A DNA stretch of 64,000 bases from Flavobacterium cerinum (GCF_004028155.1 NZ_SBII01000012.1:95613-159612); one strand, 5' to 3'. Shown: positions 15,671 through 24,999, counted from the first letter of the stretch. Notes: generated by a model from the sequence alone, not told the origin. Translations and numbers: made by a program.

Positions 15671-16943
15671 AAAATTACTTAACAAAACAACATACAGCTT
15701 TCTAATCTATTCGGTTATAATATTACTGATAGCTGCGCCTGTATTTTATTTTATAAGCCAATGGCTCTACATTTATGAAACCGATGAGGTTTTACTTTTT
15801 CATAAGGGCGCTTTCGCAAAAGAAAGTAAGGAGGATTTTACTGAAAGTGATATCGCAGCCTGGAACAAATACAACCGAGATGTAGAAATTGTGGGCGATA
15901 TGGGTGTAACAAAAGACTCTATTGTAGGTAAAATGCTTTTTGACTCTATTGCCAATGAAAAAGAACCATTCCGTATACTTTATTCTCCTGTAACTATAAA
16001 CGGTAAAAAATTTACTTATATTGAAAAAAGCAATCTGGTGGAGATGGAAGGCATGGTCTTTAGCATCGCTTCCATGTTTATCATTATCATTATTATTCTA
16101 TTGGTTGGTATCATTATCCTATCAAAACGTTTGGCGTCAAAAATCTGGAAACCTTTTTATGACACCTTAAAACAGATAGAGGATTTTGAAATCGATAAAA
16201 ACAAGCCACCTCATTTTACCCCTACCAGCATCGATGAATTTGACCGTCTTAATAAAAGCCTTGAACGACTTATCGAAAAAAACACAGCCATATACAAAAG
16301 CCAGAGGGAATTTGTAGAAAATGCGGCACACGAGCTGCAAACCCCTTTAGCATTGTTCCAGACAAAAATTGATACACTGTCTCAACTTCCGAATCTTACA
16401 AAAGAGCACTCACAGCTATTGGGCTCTTTAAACAATGATGTTTCCAGGTTAAACCGCCTTAATAAAAACCTGCTGCTGTTATCTAAAATAGAAAACGACA
16501 GTTACTTTGAAAAACAGCCGGTTATACTAAATGACTACATTAAAAAACACCTTGACTTTTTTAGCGAACAGGCAAAATCTAAAAGCATATCTATTGTTGT
16601 AGAATTTAACAAACCGCTGCAAATAAACTCCAATCCTGTATTAACCGAAGTATTGATCAATAATTTATTCCTGAATGCTATAAGACATAATAGTAAAGAC
16701 GGTAAAATAATAATCAGGACATCAGATAAGACGATTACATTTTCTAATACCGGACCTGAAACGTCATTAAACATCAACAAGCTATTCAATCGATTTTCAA
16801 AATCAGACCCTTCTGCACAAGGCAACGGATTAGGGCTGGCCATCGTAAAAAAGATAGTAGAATTGAACAACTGGAATATTACCTATAATTTTCAGGACGG
16901 CTTACATAGCTTTACTGTACAATTTGAATTCAGTACAACGTAA
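15663..16943 (+). CDS. Sensor histidine kinase
   Basis: Kinase of 426 aa if started at MTRKLLNKTT, whose ATG overlaps the regulator stop by 8 bases (an earlier in-frame ATG lies deeper in the regulator). Two transmembrane segments, at about 12-32 and 137-157 (IASMFIIIIIILLVGIIIL), enclose a periplasmic sensor of about 100 residues. The HisKA motif FVENAAHELQTPLALF carries phospho-accepting His223. The ATPase domain shows NNLFLNAIRHNSKDG (N box) and GNGLGLAIVKKIVEL (G box). It should phosphorylate the adjacent regulator in response to an envelope signal; the small sensor domain has no recognised fold. Confidence 0.92.
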   Translation: MTRKLLNKTTYSFLIYSVIILLIAAPVFYFISQWLYIYETDEVLLFHKGAFAKESKEDFTESDIAAWNKYNRDVEIVGDMGVTKDSIVGKMLFDSIANEKEPFRILYSPVTINGKKFTYIEKSNLVEMEGMVFSIASMFIIIIIILLVGIIILSKRLASKIWKPFYDTLKQIEDFEIDKNKPPHFTPTSIDEFDRLNKSLERLIEKNTAIYKSQREFVENAAHELQTPLALFQTKIDTLSQLPNLTKEHSQLLGSLNNDVSRLNRLNKNLLLLSKIENDSYFEKQPVILNDYIKKHLDFFSEQAKSKSISIVVEFNKPLQINSNPVLTEVLINNLFLNAIRHNSKDGKIIIRTSDKTITFSNTGPETSLNINKLFNRFSKSDPSAQGNGLGLAIVKKIVELNNWNITYNFQDGLHSFTVQFEFSTT

Positions 16944-16964
16944 TCATAAACACTACCAAATCTA

Positions 16965-17000
16965 ATTCAAAATTAATTCAAAATTGGATTGGAAACTTGC
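16965..17000 (+). promoter_or_regulatory. Tandem response-regulator box and promoter of the LtaS-like gene
   Basis: ATTCAAAATT twice (16965-16974 and 16976-16985, period 11) followed by AAACTTGC at 16993-17000. Repeat sequence, period and the 14-base distance to the G of TTG are the same as before the response-regulator gene. An inverted repeat CTGACTAA/TTAGTCAG at 17000-17017 lies directly before the start codon. Confidence 0.7.
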
Positions 17001-17019
17001 TGACTAAAATTAGTCAGGC

Positions 17020-18978
17020 ATGTTTAAGAGAATTCAATTATCGGGCAGGTTCACCCTGCTGTTGTATTTTATTTTTTGGTTTCTTATTGTATCACAGTTA
17101 TTAAGAATTTGCTTCTTTATATGGCAGTACAGTGAAGTCTCACTGAATATTATAAACGTACTTAGAACACTGTTAACCGGTCTTTTTTTTGACATAGGGG
17201 CGGTAACTTTTATAAGCCTCCCGGCAGTTTTATATTATGTTGTACTTCCAAATAAACTAGTTGGCTCATGGCTGGATAAAATTCTAATTTGGTTTTTTAC
17301 GAGCCTTACCATAGTAATACTGGTCTTTACTTTTTTTGCTGAACTTACCTTTTGGGAGGAATTTAAAACACGCTTTAATTTTATCGCGGTAGATTACCTT
17401 ATTTATACCCATGAAGTTATTTCTAACATTGACCAATCGTATCCACTTCCATTATTAATAGGTGGTGTGCTGCTAATAACATTTGCTGTTTTATTCCTGT
17501 TTTACAAAAGGCTGGCATTTACCAGGACTTTTACTCAAAAAGCTTCACTTAAGCAAAGGGCAATTGTTCTTTTAACAGCTTTGATCATGGCATTAGGTTA
17601 TATTGCATTTATAACAAACAACCAGGCGGAGTGGTCGGCTAACCGATACAATTCTGAAATTTCCAAAAATGGTGTGTATGCCTTTTTTGCAGCCTTCAGG
17701 AACAATCAGATGAAGTATGATGAGTTTTATACTTCCATTAAAAACGATGATGCTTTTGCCATCATTAAAAACAAGCTAAAAAGCCCTAATTCAAAATACA
17801 CTAGTGACGGCTCTTGTATCCATCGAACAATAACCGACAGTCTTCCTTCGCAGGAAAAGAAAAATGTTGTGTTTATTCTTGTTGAAAGCCTTAGCGGCAG
17901 CTTTATGAAAGAATTTGGCAATCAGGAAAACATTACTCCGTTTTTAGACAGCCTGGCACAAAAAAGCGTTTTCTTCGAAAACCTGTATGCCACAGGAACA
18001 CGAACTGTGAGAGGCATGGAAGCCGTAACGTTATGCATTCCGCCAACTCCGGGGCAAAGCATTGTTAAACGTCCTGAAAACGCCAATCTCTATACTGTAA
18101 ACAGCATCTTTAAAGCAAAGAACTACGATTGTAATTTCTTTTATGGCGGCGATGGCTATTTTGACAATATGAACTCCTACTTTGGCGGAAATGGCTTTAA
18201 TATTTATGACCGTGGCAGAGGAAGTGTATTAAGCGATAAGATCAAAACTACCCGAAACAACATTGACGACAGCGAGGTAACTTTTGAGAATGCATGGGGT
18301 ATTTGCGATGAAGACATATTTAACAAAATGCTTACGGTTGCCGATAAACAGTATAAGAACAAGCAGCCCTTTTTCAACTTTGTAATGACAACTTCTAATC
18401 ACAGGCCTTACACGTATCCTGATGAGAAAATTGATATACCCTCAGGATCCAGCCGTCAGGGTGCTGTTAAATATACCGACTTTGCCATTCGAGAACTATT
18501 TAAAAAAGCAAAATCGAAACCCTGGTTTAAGAATACGGTATTTGTTATTATTGCAGATCATTGTGCCAGCAGTGCCGGTAAAGACGAGATCGATGTGGCC
18601 AATTACCACATCCCAGCATTTATTGTGAACCTGCCTGAAAACAGCAATCAGAAAATTGCAAAACAATGTTCGCAAATCGACCTGTTCCCTACCCTGTTCT
18701 CTTTAATGCACTGGAATTATCAATCGGATTTCTTTGGAAAAAGTGTTTTAAACAGACAGTTTGAAGAACGTTCTTTAATGGGAACCTACAGGAAACTTGT
18801 TTTAATGAAAAAAGAAAAGGTAATGATCCTGTCCGATCAAAAAAAACAGGCTTTTTACATCTGGAATAAAAAAGACAACAGCTTAAAAGCAATACCGATA
18901 GACAAGACTTTTTTAGACGAAACGATATCATGGTACCAAACTGCCGACTATCTTTTCACGAATAAACTTTTAAAATAA
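17020..18978 (+). CDS. LtaS/MdoB-type phosphotransferase (alkaline phosphatase superfamily)
   Basis: Protein of 652 aa. Five hydrophobic segments within the first 205 residues form a membrane domain; the rest is a periplasmic sulfatase-fold domain. NVVFILVESLSGSFMKEFG holds the first metal-binding acidic residue. TGTRTVRGME carries Thr329 as the likely nucleophile, and VIIADHCAS the distal Asp-His metal ligands. Family members (LtaS, OpgB) move phosphoglycerol from phosphatidylglycerol; related EptA enzymes move phosphoethanolamine. Either reaction leaves diacylglycerol, which fits the overlapping kinase-like gene downstream. The acceptor (glycan, lipid A or other lipid) is not determinable. 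Likely activated by the two-component system. Confidence 0.88.
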   Translation: MFKRIQLSGRFTLLLYFIFWFLIVSQLLRICFFIWQYSEVSLNIINVLRTLLTGLFFDIGAVTFISLPAVLYYVVLPNKLVGSWLDKILIWFFTSLTIVILVFTFFAELTFWEEFKTRFNFIAVDYLIYTHEVISNIDQSYPLPLLIGGVLLITFAVLFLFYKRLAFTRTFTQKASLKQRAIVLLTALIMALGYIAFITNNQAEWSANRYNSEISKNGVYAFFAAFRNNQMKYDEFYTSIKNDDAFAIIKNKLKSPNSKYTSDGSCIHRTITDSLPSQEKKNVVFILVESLSGSFMKEFGNQENITPFLDSLAQKSVFFENLYATGTRTVRGMEAVTLCIPPTPGQSIVKRPENANLYTVNSIFKAKNYDCNFFYGGDGYFDNMNSYFGGNGFNIYDRGRGSVLSDKIKTTRNNIDDSEVTFENAWGICDEDIFNKMLTVADKQYKNKQPFFNFVMTTSNHRPYTYPDEKIDIPSGSSRQGAVKYTDFAIRELFKKAKSKPWFKNTVFVIIADHCASSAGKDEIDVANYHIPAFIVNLPENSNQKIAKQCSQIDLFPTLFSLMHWNYQSDFFGKSVLNRQFEERSLMGTYRKLVLMKKEKVMILSDQKKQAFYIWNKKDNSLKAIPIDKTFLDETISWYQTADYLFTNKLLK

Positions 18979-19859
18979 TGCTGTACATTCATTTTATTGT
19001 TAATCCTATTTCGGGGAAAGGTAAGCATGTTATTACACACGCTACACTAAAAACCTTTTTCCCGGCAGATATGTTCAGGATTGAAGTGGATTATACCGAA
19101 TATAAAAAACACGCTACAGAGCTCACTAAAAAAGCAGCAGCTAACAATCCGGATTATATTGTAGCCTGTGGCGGTGACGGAACTATAAATGAAGTGGCTT
19201 CCTGCCTTATTAATACCTCTATTAAACTAGGCATTATCCCCGTAGGTTCGGGCAATGGGCTTTCGGCACATTTGCAAATTCCTAAAAATATAGAACAGGC
19301 ACTACAGCTTATTATCACCGGGCAGAGTACTTCTATTGATGTAGGTAAACTAAATGACAAATATTTCTTCAGCAATATGGGCGTGGGTATTGATGCCATG
19401 ATCATCCGGAATTATGAAAGTTCAGGAAGACGCACTTTGCTTACATATATAAAAGCTTCCTTAGCTGCCAGTATGGAATTTAAACCCCAGAAAACAGCAT
19501 TATCATTTAAAAATAAAGTTGTAGAAGAAAATTCTTTTATGCTGTTCATATCCAATTCAAATGAGATGGGGTACAATATGAGCCTTACACCAAAAGCCAG
19601 CCTTAACGATGGTATGCTGGATCTGATAACCGTACCTCAGCTCTCTTTTCCTGAGAAATTAGCTTTAGGGTATTATGTGCTGCGCAACAAAGTAGATAAA
19701 TTCAAAAAAGCACAACATACCTTAGTTGATAATTTACACATTGAATTGCCGGAAAAGATATTTACCGATGCCCAGATCGATGGTGAATACCATAACCTGA
19801 AAACCAACTCTCTGAAGGTTTCTATCATAAAACACGGACTGGAAGTTATAATTCCGTAA
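18978..19859 (+). CDS. Diacylglycerol/lipid kinase, YegS/DgkB-like
   Basis: Protein of 293 aa, normal for the DAGK_cat family. ATP-binding motifs are visible: FIVNPISGKGKH at the N-terminus, VACGGDGTINEV at about 61-72 and IPVGSGNGLSAHLQIP after it. The C-terminal beta-sandwich contains NDGMLDLITVP and ends with a DAQIDGE motif. It phosphorylates diacylglycerol (or a related lipid) at the inner membrane. Its start overlaps the stop of the LtaS-like gene (TAATG), so the two are coupled, which supports recycling of diacylglycerol released by that transferase. A sphingosine or other lipid substrate remains possible. Confidence 0.9.
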   Translation: MLYIHFIVNPISGKGKHVITHATLKTFFPADMFRIEVDYTEYKKHATELTKKAAANNPDYIVACGGDGTINEVASCLINTSIKLGIIPVGSGNGLSAHLQIPKNIEQALQLIITGQSTSIDVGKLNDKYFFSNMGVGIDAMIIRNYESSGRRTLLTYIKASLAASMEFKPQKTALSFKNKVVEENSFMLFISNSNEMGYNMSLTPKASLNDGMLDLITVPQLSFPEKLALGYYVLRNKVDKFKKAQHTLVDNLHIELPEKIFTDAQIDGEYHNLKTNSLKVSIIKHGLEVIIP

Positions 19860-19862
19860 TAC

Positions 19863-19920
19863 TAAAATGCTCCCATAAACGAGTTAGCATAAAGCTTAAC
19901 TTATTTATGGGAGCATTTTA
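19863..19920. terminator. Long bidirectional hairpin between convergent genes
   Basis: A perfect 17-bp stem (arms at 19863-19879 and 19904-19920, built on ATGCTCCCAT) encloses 24 bases that can pair again (GTTAGC with GCTTAAC). It separates the kinase-like gene from the PAP2 gene, which converge here. The T-run is short, so it may serve also as an mRNA-stabilising end. Confidence 0.75.
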
Positions 19921-19943
19921 ATCATAACCTACACATCTGAAAA

Positions 19944-20717
19944 TTAAAACTGTATGATAAGCACACCTCCTACCTGCGAACCATTATAAGTAGGTGCAAA
20001 TGAAAAGGAGGTTTTTCTTTCTTTTGAAACATCTTTACTGCTATTACCAAAAAGCGTATCGTTAATAAAAGGATACAGCCAGTAAGCAATCTTAGTACTC
20101 AGTATTCCAATACCTGCCCCGGCAGCTACATCGGTTAGCCAGTGCCTGTTGTTTACGATCCTGAAGGCTCCGGTACCAGCTGCGACTGCATATCCTGCAA
20201 TACCATACCAAACAGAGGTGTCTTTATATTCCTGCCATAAAAATTCGGCTCCTGCAAAAGCATTAGCGGTATGACCCGAAGGGAATGAATTGTTAGTCGT
20301 GCCGTCCGGTCGTTCGATTTTGGTTATCGATTTAAGCGCAAACACAGACGACGCCATAATAGCATAAGATGTAGCCATAATGATCGTCCTGTCTTTAAAA
20401 CGGTTTTTTCCTTTAATTCCCATTGCATTTAACGCATATACAGAAGCAGCAGGTGCATATTGCGAAAAGTCGTCTATCGTTATTTTCTGGTCGATATCTT
20501 CTTTAACCTCATCCCGTATTTTAGTATTGATATTTTGTATCGGGTGACTTTCAAGCCCTATGAATCCATAACTCAATAATGCTGCGGGAAGAATAAGCTG
20601 TTTGTAGTTAAACTTAATGTTGTGCACACTGTCCTGTGCAGTTAACGAATCTATAACCGTAGTCTGAGCGCTAACCATTGTTATGCCCAGTAAAGAAATT
20701 AGAAGGAATTTAAACAT
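19944..20717 (-). CDS. PAP2-family membrane-associated phosphatase
   Basis: Protein of 257 aa with signal peptide (FLLISLLGITMVSAQ) and the three motifs of the type-2 phosphatidic acid phosphatase family: KSITKIERP (K-x6-RP), SFPSGHT (PSGH) and FRIVNNRHWLTDVAAG (R-x5-H-x3-D). Catalysis would occur on the periplasmic side. Substrates in the family include phosphatidate, phosphatidylglycerophosphate, undecaprenyl pyrophosphate and lipid A phosphates. A degenerate copy of the regulator box lies upstream on the same strand, so it probably belongs to the same regulon as the kinase-like and transferase genes. The exact lipid is not known. Confidence 0.9.
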   Translation of the reverse strand: MFKFLLISLLGITMVSAQTTVIDSLTAQDSVHNIKFNYKQLILPAALLSYGFIGLESHPIQNINTKIRDEVKEDIDQKITIDDFSQYAPAASVYALNAMGIKGKNRFKDRTIIMATSYAIMASSVFALKSITKIERPDGTTNNSFPSGHTANAFAGAEFLWQEYKDTSVWYGIAGYAVAAGTGAFRIVNNRHWLTDVAAGAGIGILSTKIAYWLYPFINDTLFGNSSKDVSKERKTSFSFAPTYNGSQVGGVLIIQF

Positions 20718-20828
20718 CTGCTTTTAAATTTAAATTGATAGTAGGGAATTATGTAAAAGCGTAGTTTTTCTCCATGTCTAATGTTTGGTTTTTAGATTAA
20801 TGATTTGCGTGATCCTATTATTATGGAG

Positions 20829-20863
20829 CGAAATTCAATAGCAATTTTGAAGAAATTCTGTAT
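20829..20863 (-). promoter_or_regulatory. Degenerate tandem regulator box before the PAP2 gene
   Basis: Read on the minus strand: ATACAGAATT-T-CTTCAAAATT (20863 down to 20843) and then GAATTTCG at 20836-20829. Relative to the ATTCARAATT pairs of the neighbouring genes, the first copy has two changes and the second one, with the same 11-bp period and the same 14-base distance to the -7-like G. The transcript would have a leader of about 100 nt. Confidence 0.5.
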
Positions 20864-20902
20864 TTCCGAATTTTCAATTAAAATTTTCAAATACCTTTAA
20901 AC

Positions 20903-20936
20903 ATTCAGAATTAATTCAGAATTGACGTATAATTTG
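20903..20936 (+). promoter_or_regulatory. Tandem regulator box and promoter of the small lipoprotein
   Basis: ATTCAGAATT at 20903-20912 and again at 20914-20923 (period 11), then TATAATTTG ending at 20936, 13 bases after the repeat. It is the most regular of the four boxes and faces right, 46 bases before the start at 20982. Confidence 0.7.
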
Positions 20937-20981
20937 GCCGAAAATTATACAGAGTAATGACCGTAGCTTAAATGAATACTT

Positions 20982-21443
20982 ATGCAGAATTTAAAACTGG
21001 TCTTATCTACTTTTATCGCTGTATCAGCATTAGTTTCCTGTAATTCTTCTAACACTAACAAAGGAGTTGTTCCAGAAATTAAAAACAACAGCACAGTCAT
21101 TTTTACATCGGGGACATGGCATGTTTCAAACTTTGTAAAAGATGGCATTGATAAAAAAGAGAGCTATGCTGCTTATGTCTTTGAATTTATGCCAAACCAC
21201 CACGTAACCGCTAAACGAGGCGATATTATTTACAAAGGCAGCTGGGAAATTATAAATGATGGGATTACAGATGATGCACCCGTTACAGACCTCGATCTTA
21301 TCCTTGATTTTAAAAGACAGGCGAATGTCTCGCAGCTTAACGGCGAGTGGATGATTGAAGAAAAGGCTCCTCTAAAAGTCGAACTAAATAACATTAGTAG
21401 TGATCATAACAAAGTAGACCATCTTGCTTTTCAAAAGAGTTAG
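20982..21443 (+). CDS. Lipocalin-like small lipoprotein
   Basis: Protein of 153 aa with lipoprotein signal (LVLSTFIAVSALVSC, Cys20). The mature domain starts with GTWHVSNFVKDG and has YVFEFMPNHHVTAKRG and YKGSWEI segments, a pattern seen in the lipocalin-like/META-like small beta-barrels of Bacteroidota. The fold is inferred from pattern only. The tandem box upstream places it in the predicted regulon of the two-component system, where it could be a periplasmic lipid-binding or signal-feedback protein. No enzyme motif is visible. Confidence 0.78.
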   Translation: MQNLKLVLSTFIAVSALVSCNSSNTNKGVVPEIKNNSTVIFTSGTWHVSNFVKDGIDKKESYAAYVFEFMPNHHVTAKRGDIIYKGSWEIINDGITDDAPVTDLDLILDFKRQANVSQLNGEWMIEEKAPLKVELNNISSDHNKVDHLAFQKS

Positions 21444-21452
21444 CAGGAGAAA

Positions 21453-22001
21453 TTATGCAATATTTTTATGAGTAATCTTTTTTAGAAGTGCTTTTTTAAA
21501 ACGTAAAAGTGAGATATAATGAAAAGGAGCATGAAAAGGTGATCTTTTATTATGCCCGGCAACAGCATATCTGTTTATATAGGCATTTTCATTATCAAAC
21601 AAAATAGTAGTTTCTTTAATTCCTCCCCAACGGGTACTTTCTATAGCATTCTTAATCTTCTTTGAGCCTGTTATACTTCTTGTCTCAGGAAAGTGTAGTT
21701 TTAAAGATTCGATAACTGCATTTTTATTGTACTTTAAGCCACCGCCTTCAATACAAATTAGCTTCCCCTTTAAATACCAGCCCAGAAGTAACCATAAACC
21801 CATTATTAAGAAGAAGGTATCTAAAAAAGGATCAGGTGAATGTCTTGTTATTATCCCAAAAAAAAGGCAAATTGAAATTACAGGAAATACTAAACAAAAA
21901 GCAGCATCCACTACAATATCATATACCTTGCCTAAACCCTGGTCATAAAGTATCCTACCGTATTTTATACTTGTGTTAATATTTACATCGTCTATTCTCA
22001 T
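21453..22001 (-). CDS. Membrane protein of unknown function
   Basis: Protein of 182 aa with two adjacent hydrophobic segments at about 30-50 and 62-80 (FFLIMGLWLLLGWYLKG), followed by a soluble domain with IESLKLHFPETRSI and ETTILFDNENAYINRY, reminiscent of a bacterial PH-like arrangement but not clear enough to name. It converges with the lipocalin-like gene, with only 9 bases between them, and lacks a regulator box, so it is probably independent. Function unknown. Confidence 0.65.
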   Translation of the reverse strand: MRIDDVNINTSIKYGRILYDQGLGKVYDIVVDAAFCLVFPVISICLFFGIITRHSPDPFLDTFFLIMGLWLLLGWYLKGKLICIEGGGLKYNKNAVIESLKLHFPETRSITGSKKIKNAIESTRWGGIKETTILFDNENAYINRYAVAGHNKRSPFHAPFHYISLLRFKKALLKKITHKNIA

Positions 22002-22030
22002 GCTCTAAAATTCTAATAACTATATAAAAT

Positions 22031-22063
22031 AAAAAAGCCCTAAACTTTCGTTTAAGGCTTTTT
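22031..22063 (-). terminator. Terminator of the tRNA operon
   Basis: AAAAAGCC-TAAAC pairs with GTTTA-GGCTTTTT around a 4-base loop with one bulge on each side, directly after the tRNA-Leu gene on the minus strand, followed by T-rich sequence. Confidence 0.8.
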
Positions 22064-22064
22064 G

Positions 22065-22150
22065 TACTCAAGGCGGGACTTGAACCCGCACGGGCATTAC
22101 TACCCACTGGATTTTAAGTCCAGCGTGTCTACCAATTCCACCACTCGAGC
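22065..22150 (-). tRNA. tRNA-Leu (anticodon TAA)
   Basis: Class II tRNA of 86 nt. On the minus strand the acceptor 5' arm is GCTCGAG, the D-arm TGGAATTGGTAGACA, the anticodon loop CTTAAAA with anticodon TAA, a variable arm GGGTAGTAATGCCC, and the T-arm GCGGGTTCAAGTCCCGC. The long variable arm and the anticodon identify leucine. CCA is not encoded. Confidence 0.95.
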
Positions 22151-22166
22151 ATAATAAGGTAGTTTG

Positions 22167-22239
22167 AGCGAAAAACGGGATTCGAACCCGCGACCTCAAC
22201 CTTGGCAAGGTTGCGCTCTACCAACTGAGCTATTTTCGC
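22167..22239 (-). tRNA. tRNA-Gly (anticodon GCC)
   Basis: Class I tRNA of 73 nt. On the minus strand the acceptor arm GCGAAAA pairs with TTTTCGC, the anticodon loop is CTTGCCAAG with anticodon GCC, and the T-arm is GCGGGTTCGAATCCCGT. It is the first gene of a two-tRNA unit; tRNA-Leu follows after 16 bases. Confidence 0.95.
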
Positions 22240-22282
22240 ATTATTTCAATTTTCACTACTGTTTGTATCAGTAATTCGAGTG

Positions 22283-22312
22283 CAAATGTAGCACTTAATT
22301 TCAATCCTACAA
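22283..22312 (-). promoter_or_regulatory. Consensus promoter of the tRNA-Gly/tRNA-Leu operon
   Basis: On the minus strand TTG, 19 bases, then TACATTTG: a full match to TTG-N17-19-TAnnTTTG, about 43 bases upstream of the mature tRNA-Gly end. Confidence 0.75.
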
Positions 22313-22392
22313 GGGTTTTCGAAAAAAAAATTCACATAAAAATATAACCCTCTGATAACCTTAATTTTAAAATTGAAACTTTTTTTTACCCT

Positions 22393-24999
22393 TTATTTTA
22401 CCAGCATCCTTTTTATCTCGTTCAGTTTCATCAGGGCTTCAACCGGAGTTAGGGTATTGATGTCAATATTCAGGATTTCTTCTTTAATTTCTTCCAATAA
22501 CGGATCGTCAAGATTAAAGAAGCTCAACTGCAATTCGTCTTTGTCCTGAGTTTTTTTATTACCCAATGCCTCACTCGAATGATTTTTTTCCAGCTTCTTA
22601 AGCATCTTCTGTGCCTTCTGGATCACGGTTTGTGGCATTCCCGCCATCTTGGCTACGTGAATACCAAAACTGTGTGCACTCCCTCCTTTTACAAGCTTAC
22701 GGATAAACAGCACAGTATCTTTTAATTCTTTTACCGATACATTGTAGTTTTGTATGCGGTCAAAAATATCCTGCATTTCGTTTAGCTCATGGTAATGTGT
22801 AGCAAACAGTGTTTTTGGCTGTGCCGGATGCTCGTGCAAAAATTCGGCTATGGCCCAGGCTATCGAGATACCATCATAAGTACTGGTACCACGACCTATC
22901 TCATCGAGCAGGATAAGGCTCCTGTCGGATATATTGTTAAGGATGCTTGCCGTTTCGTTCATCTCTACCATAAAGGTCGATTCACCCATAGAAATATTAT
23001 CTGATGCTCCTACCCTTGTAAAGATTTTGTCTACGATACCCATGCGCACGCTCTCGGCCGGGACAAAGCTTCCCATTTGTGCTAAAAGCACAATAAGCGC
23101 CGTTTGACGCAGTATTGCCGACTTACCCGACATGTTGGGTCCGGTGATCATAATAATTTGCTGAGAGGACCTGTCAAGAAAAACATCATTGGTTATATAT
23201 GGCGTTCCAACAGGTAATTGTTTTTCGATTACCGGGTGGCGGCCTTCTTTAATTTCGAGTTCAAAACTATCATCGATTTCAGGACACACATATTTGTTTT
23301 CTATCGCCAACTGTGCAAACGATGCCAGACAGTCCATCTGGGCTACAAGGCTAGCATTAAGCTGTACCGGTTTTATATAGGTTGATACCCAAACCACCAA
23401 CTGGTCGAACAATTGGGTTTCCAATGCGTGTATCTTTTCTTCGGCTCCTAATATCTTTGTTTCATATTCTTTAAGCTCTTCGGTAATATAGCGTTCTGCA
23501 TTTACCAAAGTCTGCTTACGGATCCATTCGGTAGGCACTTTATCTTTATGCGTATTCCTTACCTCGATATAATAGCCAAACACATTGTTGAAGGATATTT
23601 TTAACGAAGATATCCCTGTACGTTCTGACTCTCTTTTCTCAATCCCTTCCAGATATTCTTTACCCGAATGGGAAATATTTCTCAGGTCATCAAGTTCCGG
23701 ATGAATACCTTTAGCAATAGCATTCCCTTTGTTGATGGATACCGGTGCTTCCGGGTTCAGGGTTGTTTTTATTTTTTCACGAAGCAGTTCGCAGGCATGA
23801 AGGCTGTCGCCGATAGCTTTTAATGCTTCGTTCTTACTTTCCAGTGCCAGTTGTTTGATCGGTACTATGGCATCAAGCGAATCTTTAAGATTAACGACCT
23901 CACGCGGTGAAACTTTACCGGTAGCTATTTTAGAAATAAGCCTTTCCAGATCGGAGATTTGTTTTATTTGCTGCTGAATTTTACTCAGCATCGTATCGTT
24001 TTCTTTAAGATAAGAGACCACCTCATGGCGCGCCCTTACTTTATTAGCATCTTTAAGCGGTAATGCCAGCCAGCGTTTTAACAGGCGGCTGCCCATAGGC
24101 GATAATGTCTTATCGATAACATCCAATAAAGTTACAGCATTAAGGTTCGGGCTTTGATACAACTCAAGGTTACGGATCGTAAAACGGTCCATCCACACAT
24201 AAGCATCTTCTGCAATACGCTGAATGGTGGTTATGTGCTGTACTTTGTTGTGCTGTGTTTCAGACAGGTAATACAACACCGCACCCGATGCGATGATACC
24301 TTCCTGCAGCTCCTCTACCCCAAAACCTTTAAGGGAATTGGTACCAAAGTGCGAAGTAAGATTGTCAAAAGCATAGTCTTCTTTATACACCCAGTCTTCC
24401 AAATAAAACGTATGGTAATCATCACCAAATGTATCCCTGAAATTATTTTTTTCGTTTTTAGGCACCAGTACTTCGCTTGGGCTAAAATTTTGTAACAGCT
24501 TATCAATATATTCTTCATTACCCTGCGCCGTAAGGAATTCTCCCGTAGACACATCCAGGAATGAGATCCCTAAACTTTTTCGGCCAAAGTAAACTGATGC
24601 TAAAAAGTTGTTAGATTTAGAATGCAGTACCTCATCGTTCATAGAAACACCCGGAGTAACCAGTTCTGTCACGCCACGTTTCACGATAGTCTTTGTCATT
24701 TTGGGATCTTCCAACTGGTCACATATTGCTACACGTAATCCCGCTTTTACCAGTTTTGGCAAATAGGTATTTAACGAATGATGCGGGAAACCACACAATG
24801 CTGTTTCGGTTTCGCTTCCTGCTCCTCTTTTGGTAAGCACAATACCTAATATTCCTGCTGCCCTTACAGCATCTGCACCAAAGGTTTCATAAAAGTCGCC
24901 CACACGAAACAACAGGCAGGCATCAGGGTATTTTGCCTTGATCTCGTTATACTGTTTCATTAACGGGGTTTCTTTCGGTGCTTTTTCTTTAGTAGCCAA
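22393..24999 (-). CDS. mutS: DNA mismatch repair protein MutS
   Basis: Full-length MutS of 868 aa. The mismatch-binding domain has the Phe-x-Glu motif in [11 protein letters not shown]. The ATPase domain shows Walker [15 protein letters not shown], Walker [17 protein letters not shown] and the FATHYHEL motif, followed by the helix-turn-helix dimer region. The C-terminus carries an extension with [14 protein letters not shown], like the beta-clamp/tetramer tail of long MutS proteins. It recognises base mismatches and small loops and recruits MutL. It is monocistronic and divergent from the RNA methyltransferase gene. Confidence 0.97.
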   Translation of the reverse strand: MATKEKAPKETPLMKQYNEIKAKYPDACLLFRVGDFYETFGADAVRAAGILGIVLTKRGAGSETETALCGFPHHSLNTYLPKLVKAGLRVAICDQLEDPKMTKTIVKRGVTELVTPGVSMNDEVLHSKSNNFLASVYFGRKSLGISFLDVSTGEFLTAQGNEEYIDKLLQNFSPSEVLVPKNEKNNFRDTFGDDYHTFYLEDWVYKEDYAFDNLTSHFGTNSLKGFGVEELQEGIIASGAVLYYLSETQHNKVQHITTIQRIAEDAYVWMDRFTIRNLELYQSPNLNAVTLLDVIDKTLSPMGSRLLKRWLALPLKDANKVRARHEVVSYLKENDTMLSKIQQQIKQISDLERLISKIATGKVSPREVVNLKDSLDAIVPIKQLALESKNEALKAIGDSLHACELLREKIKTTLNPEAPVSINKGNAIAKGIHPELDDLRNISHSGKEYLEGIEKRESERTGISSLKISFNNVFGYYIEVRNTHKDKVPTEWIRKQTLVNAERYITEELKEYETKILGAEEKIHALETQLFDQLVVWVSTYIKPVQLNASLVAQMDCLASFAQLAIENKYVCPEIDDSFELEIKEGRHPVIEKQLPVGTPYITNDVFLDRSSQQIIMITGPNMSGKSAILRQTALIVLLAQMGSFVPAESVRMGIVDKIFTRVGASDNISMGESTFMVEMNETASILNNISDRSLILLDEIGRGTSTYDGISIAWAIAEFLHEHPAQPKTLFATHYHELNEMQDIFDRIQNYNVSVKELKDTVLFIRKLVKGGSAHSFGIHVAKMAGMPQTVIQKAQKMLKKLEKNHSSEALGNKKTQDKDELQLSFFNLDDPLLEEIKEEILNIDINTLTPVEALMKLNEIKRMLVK

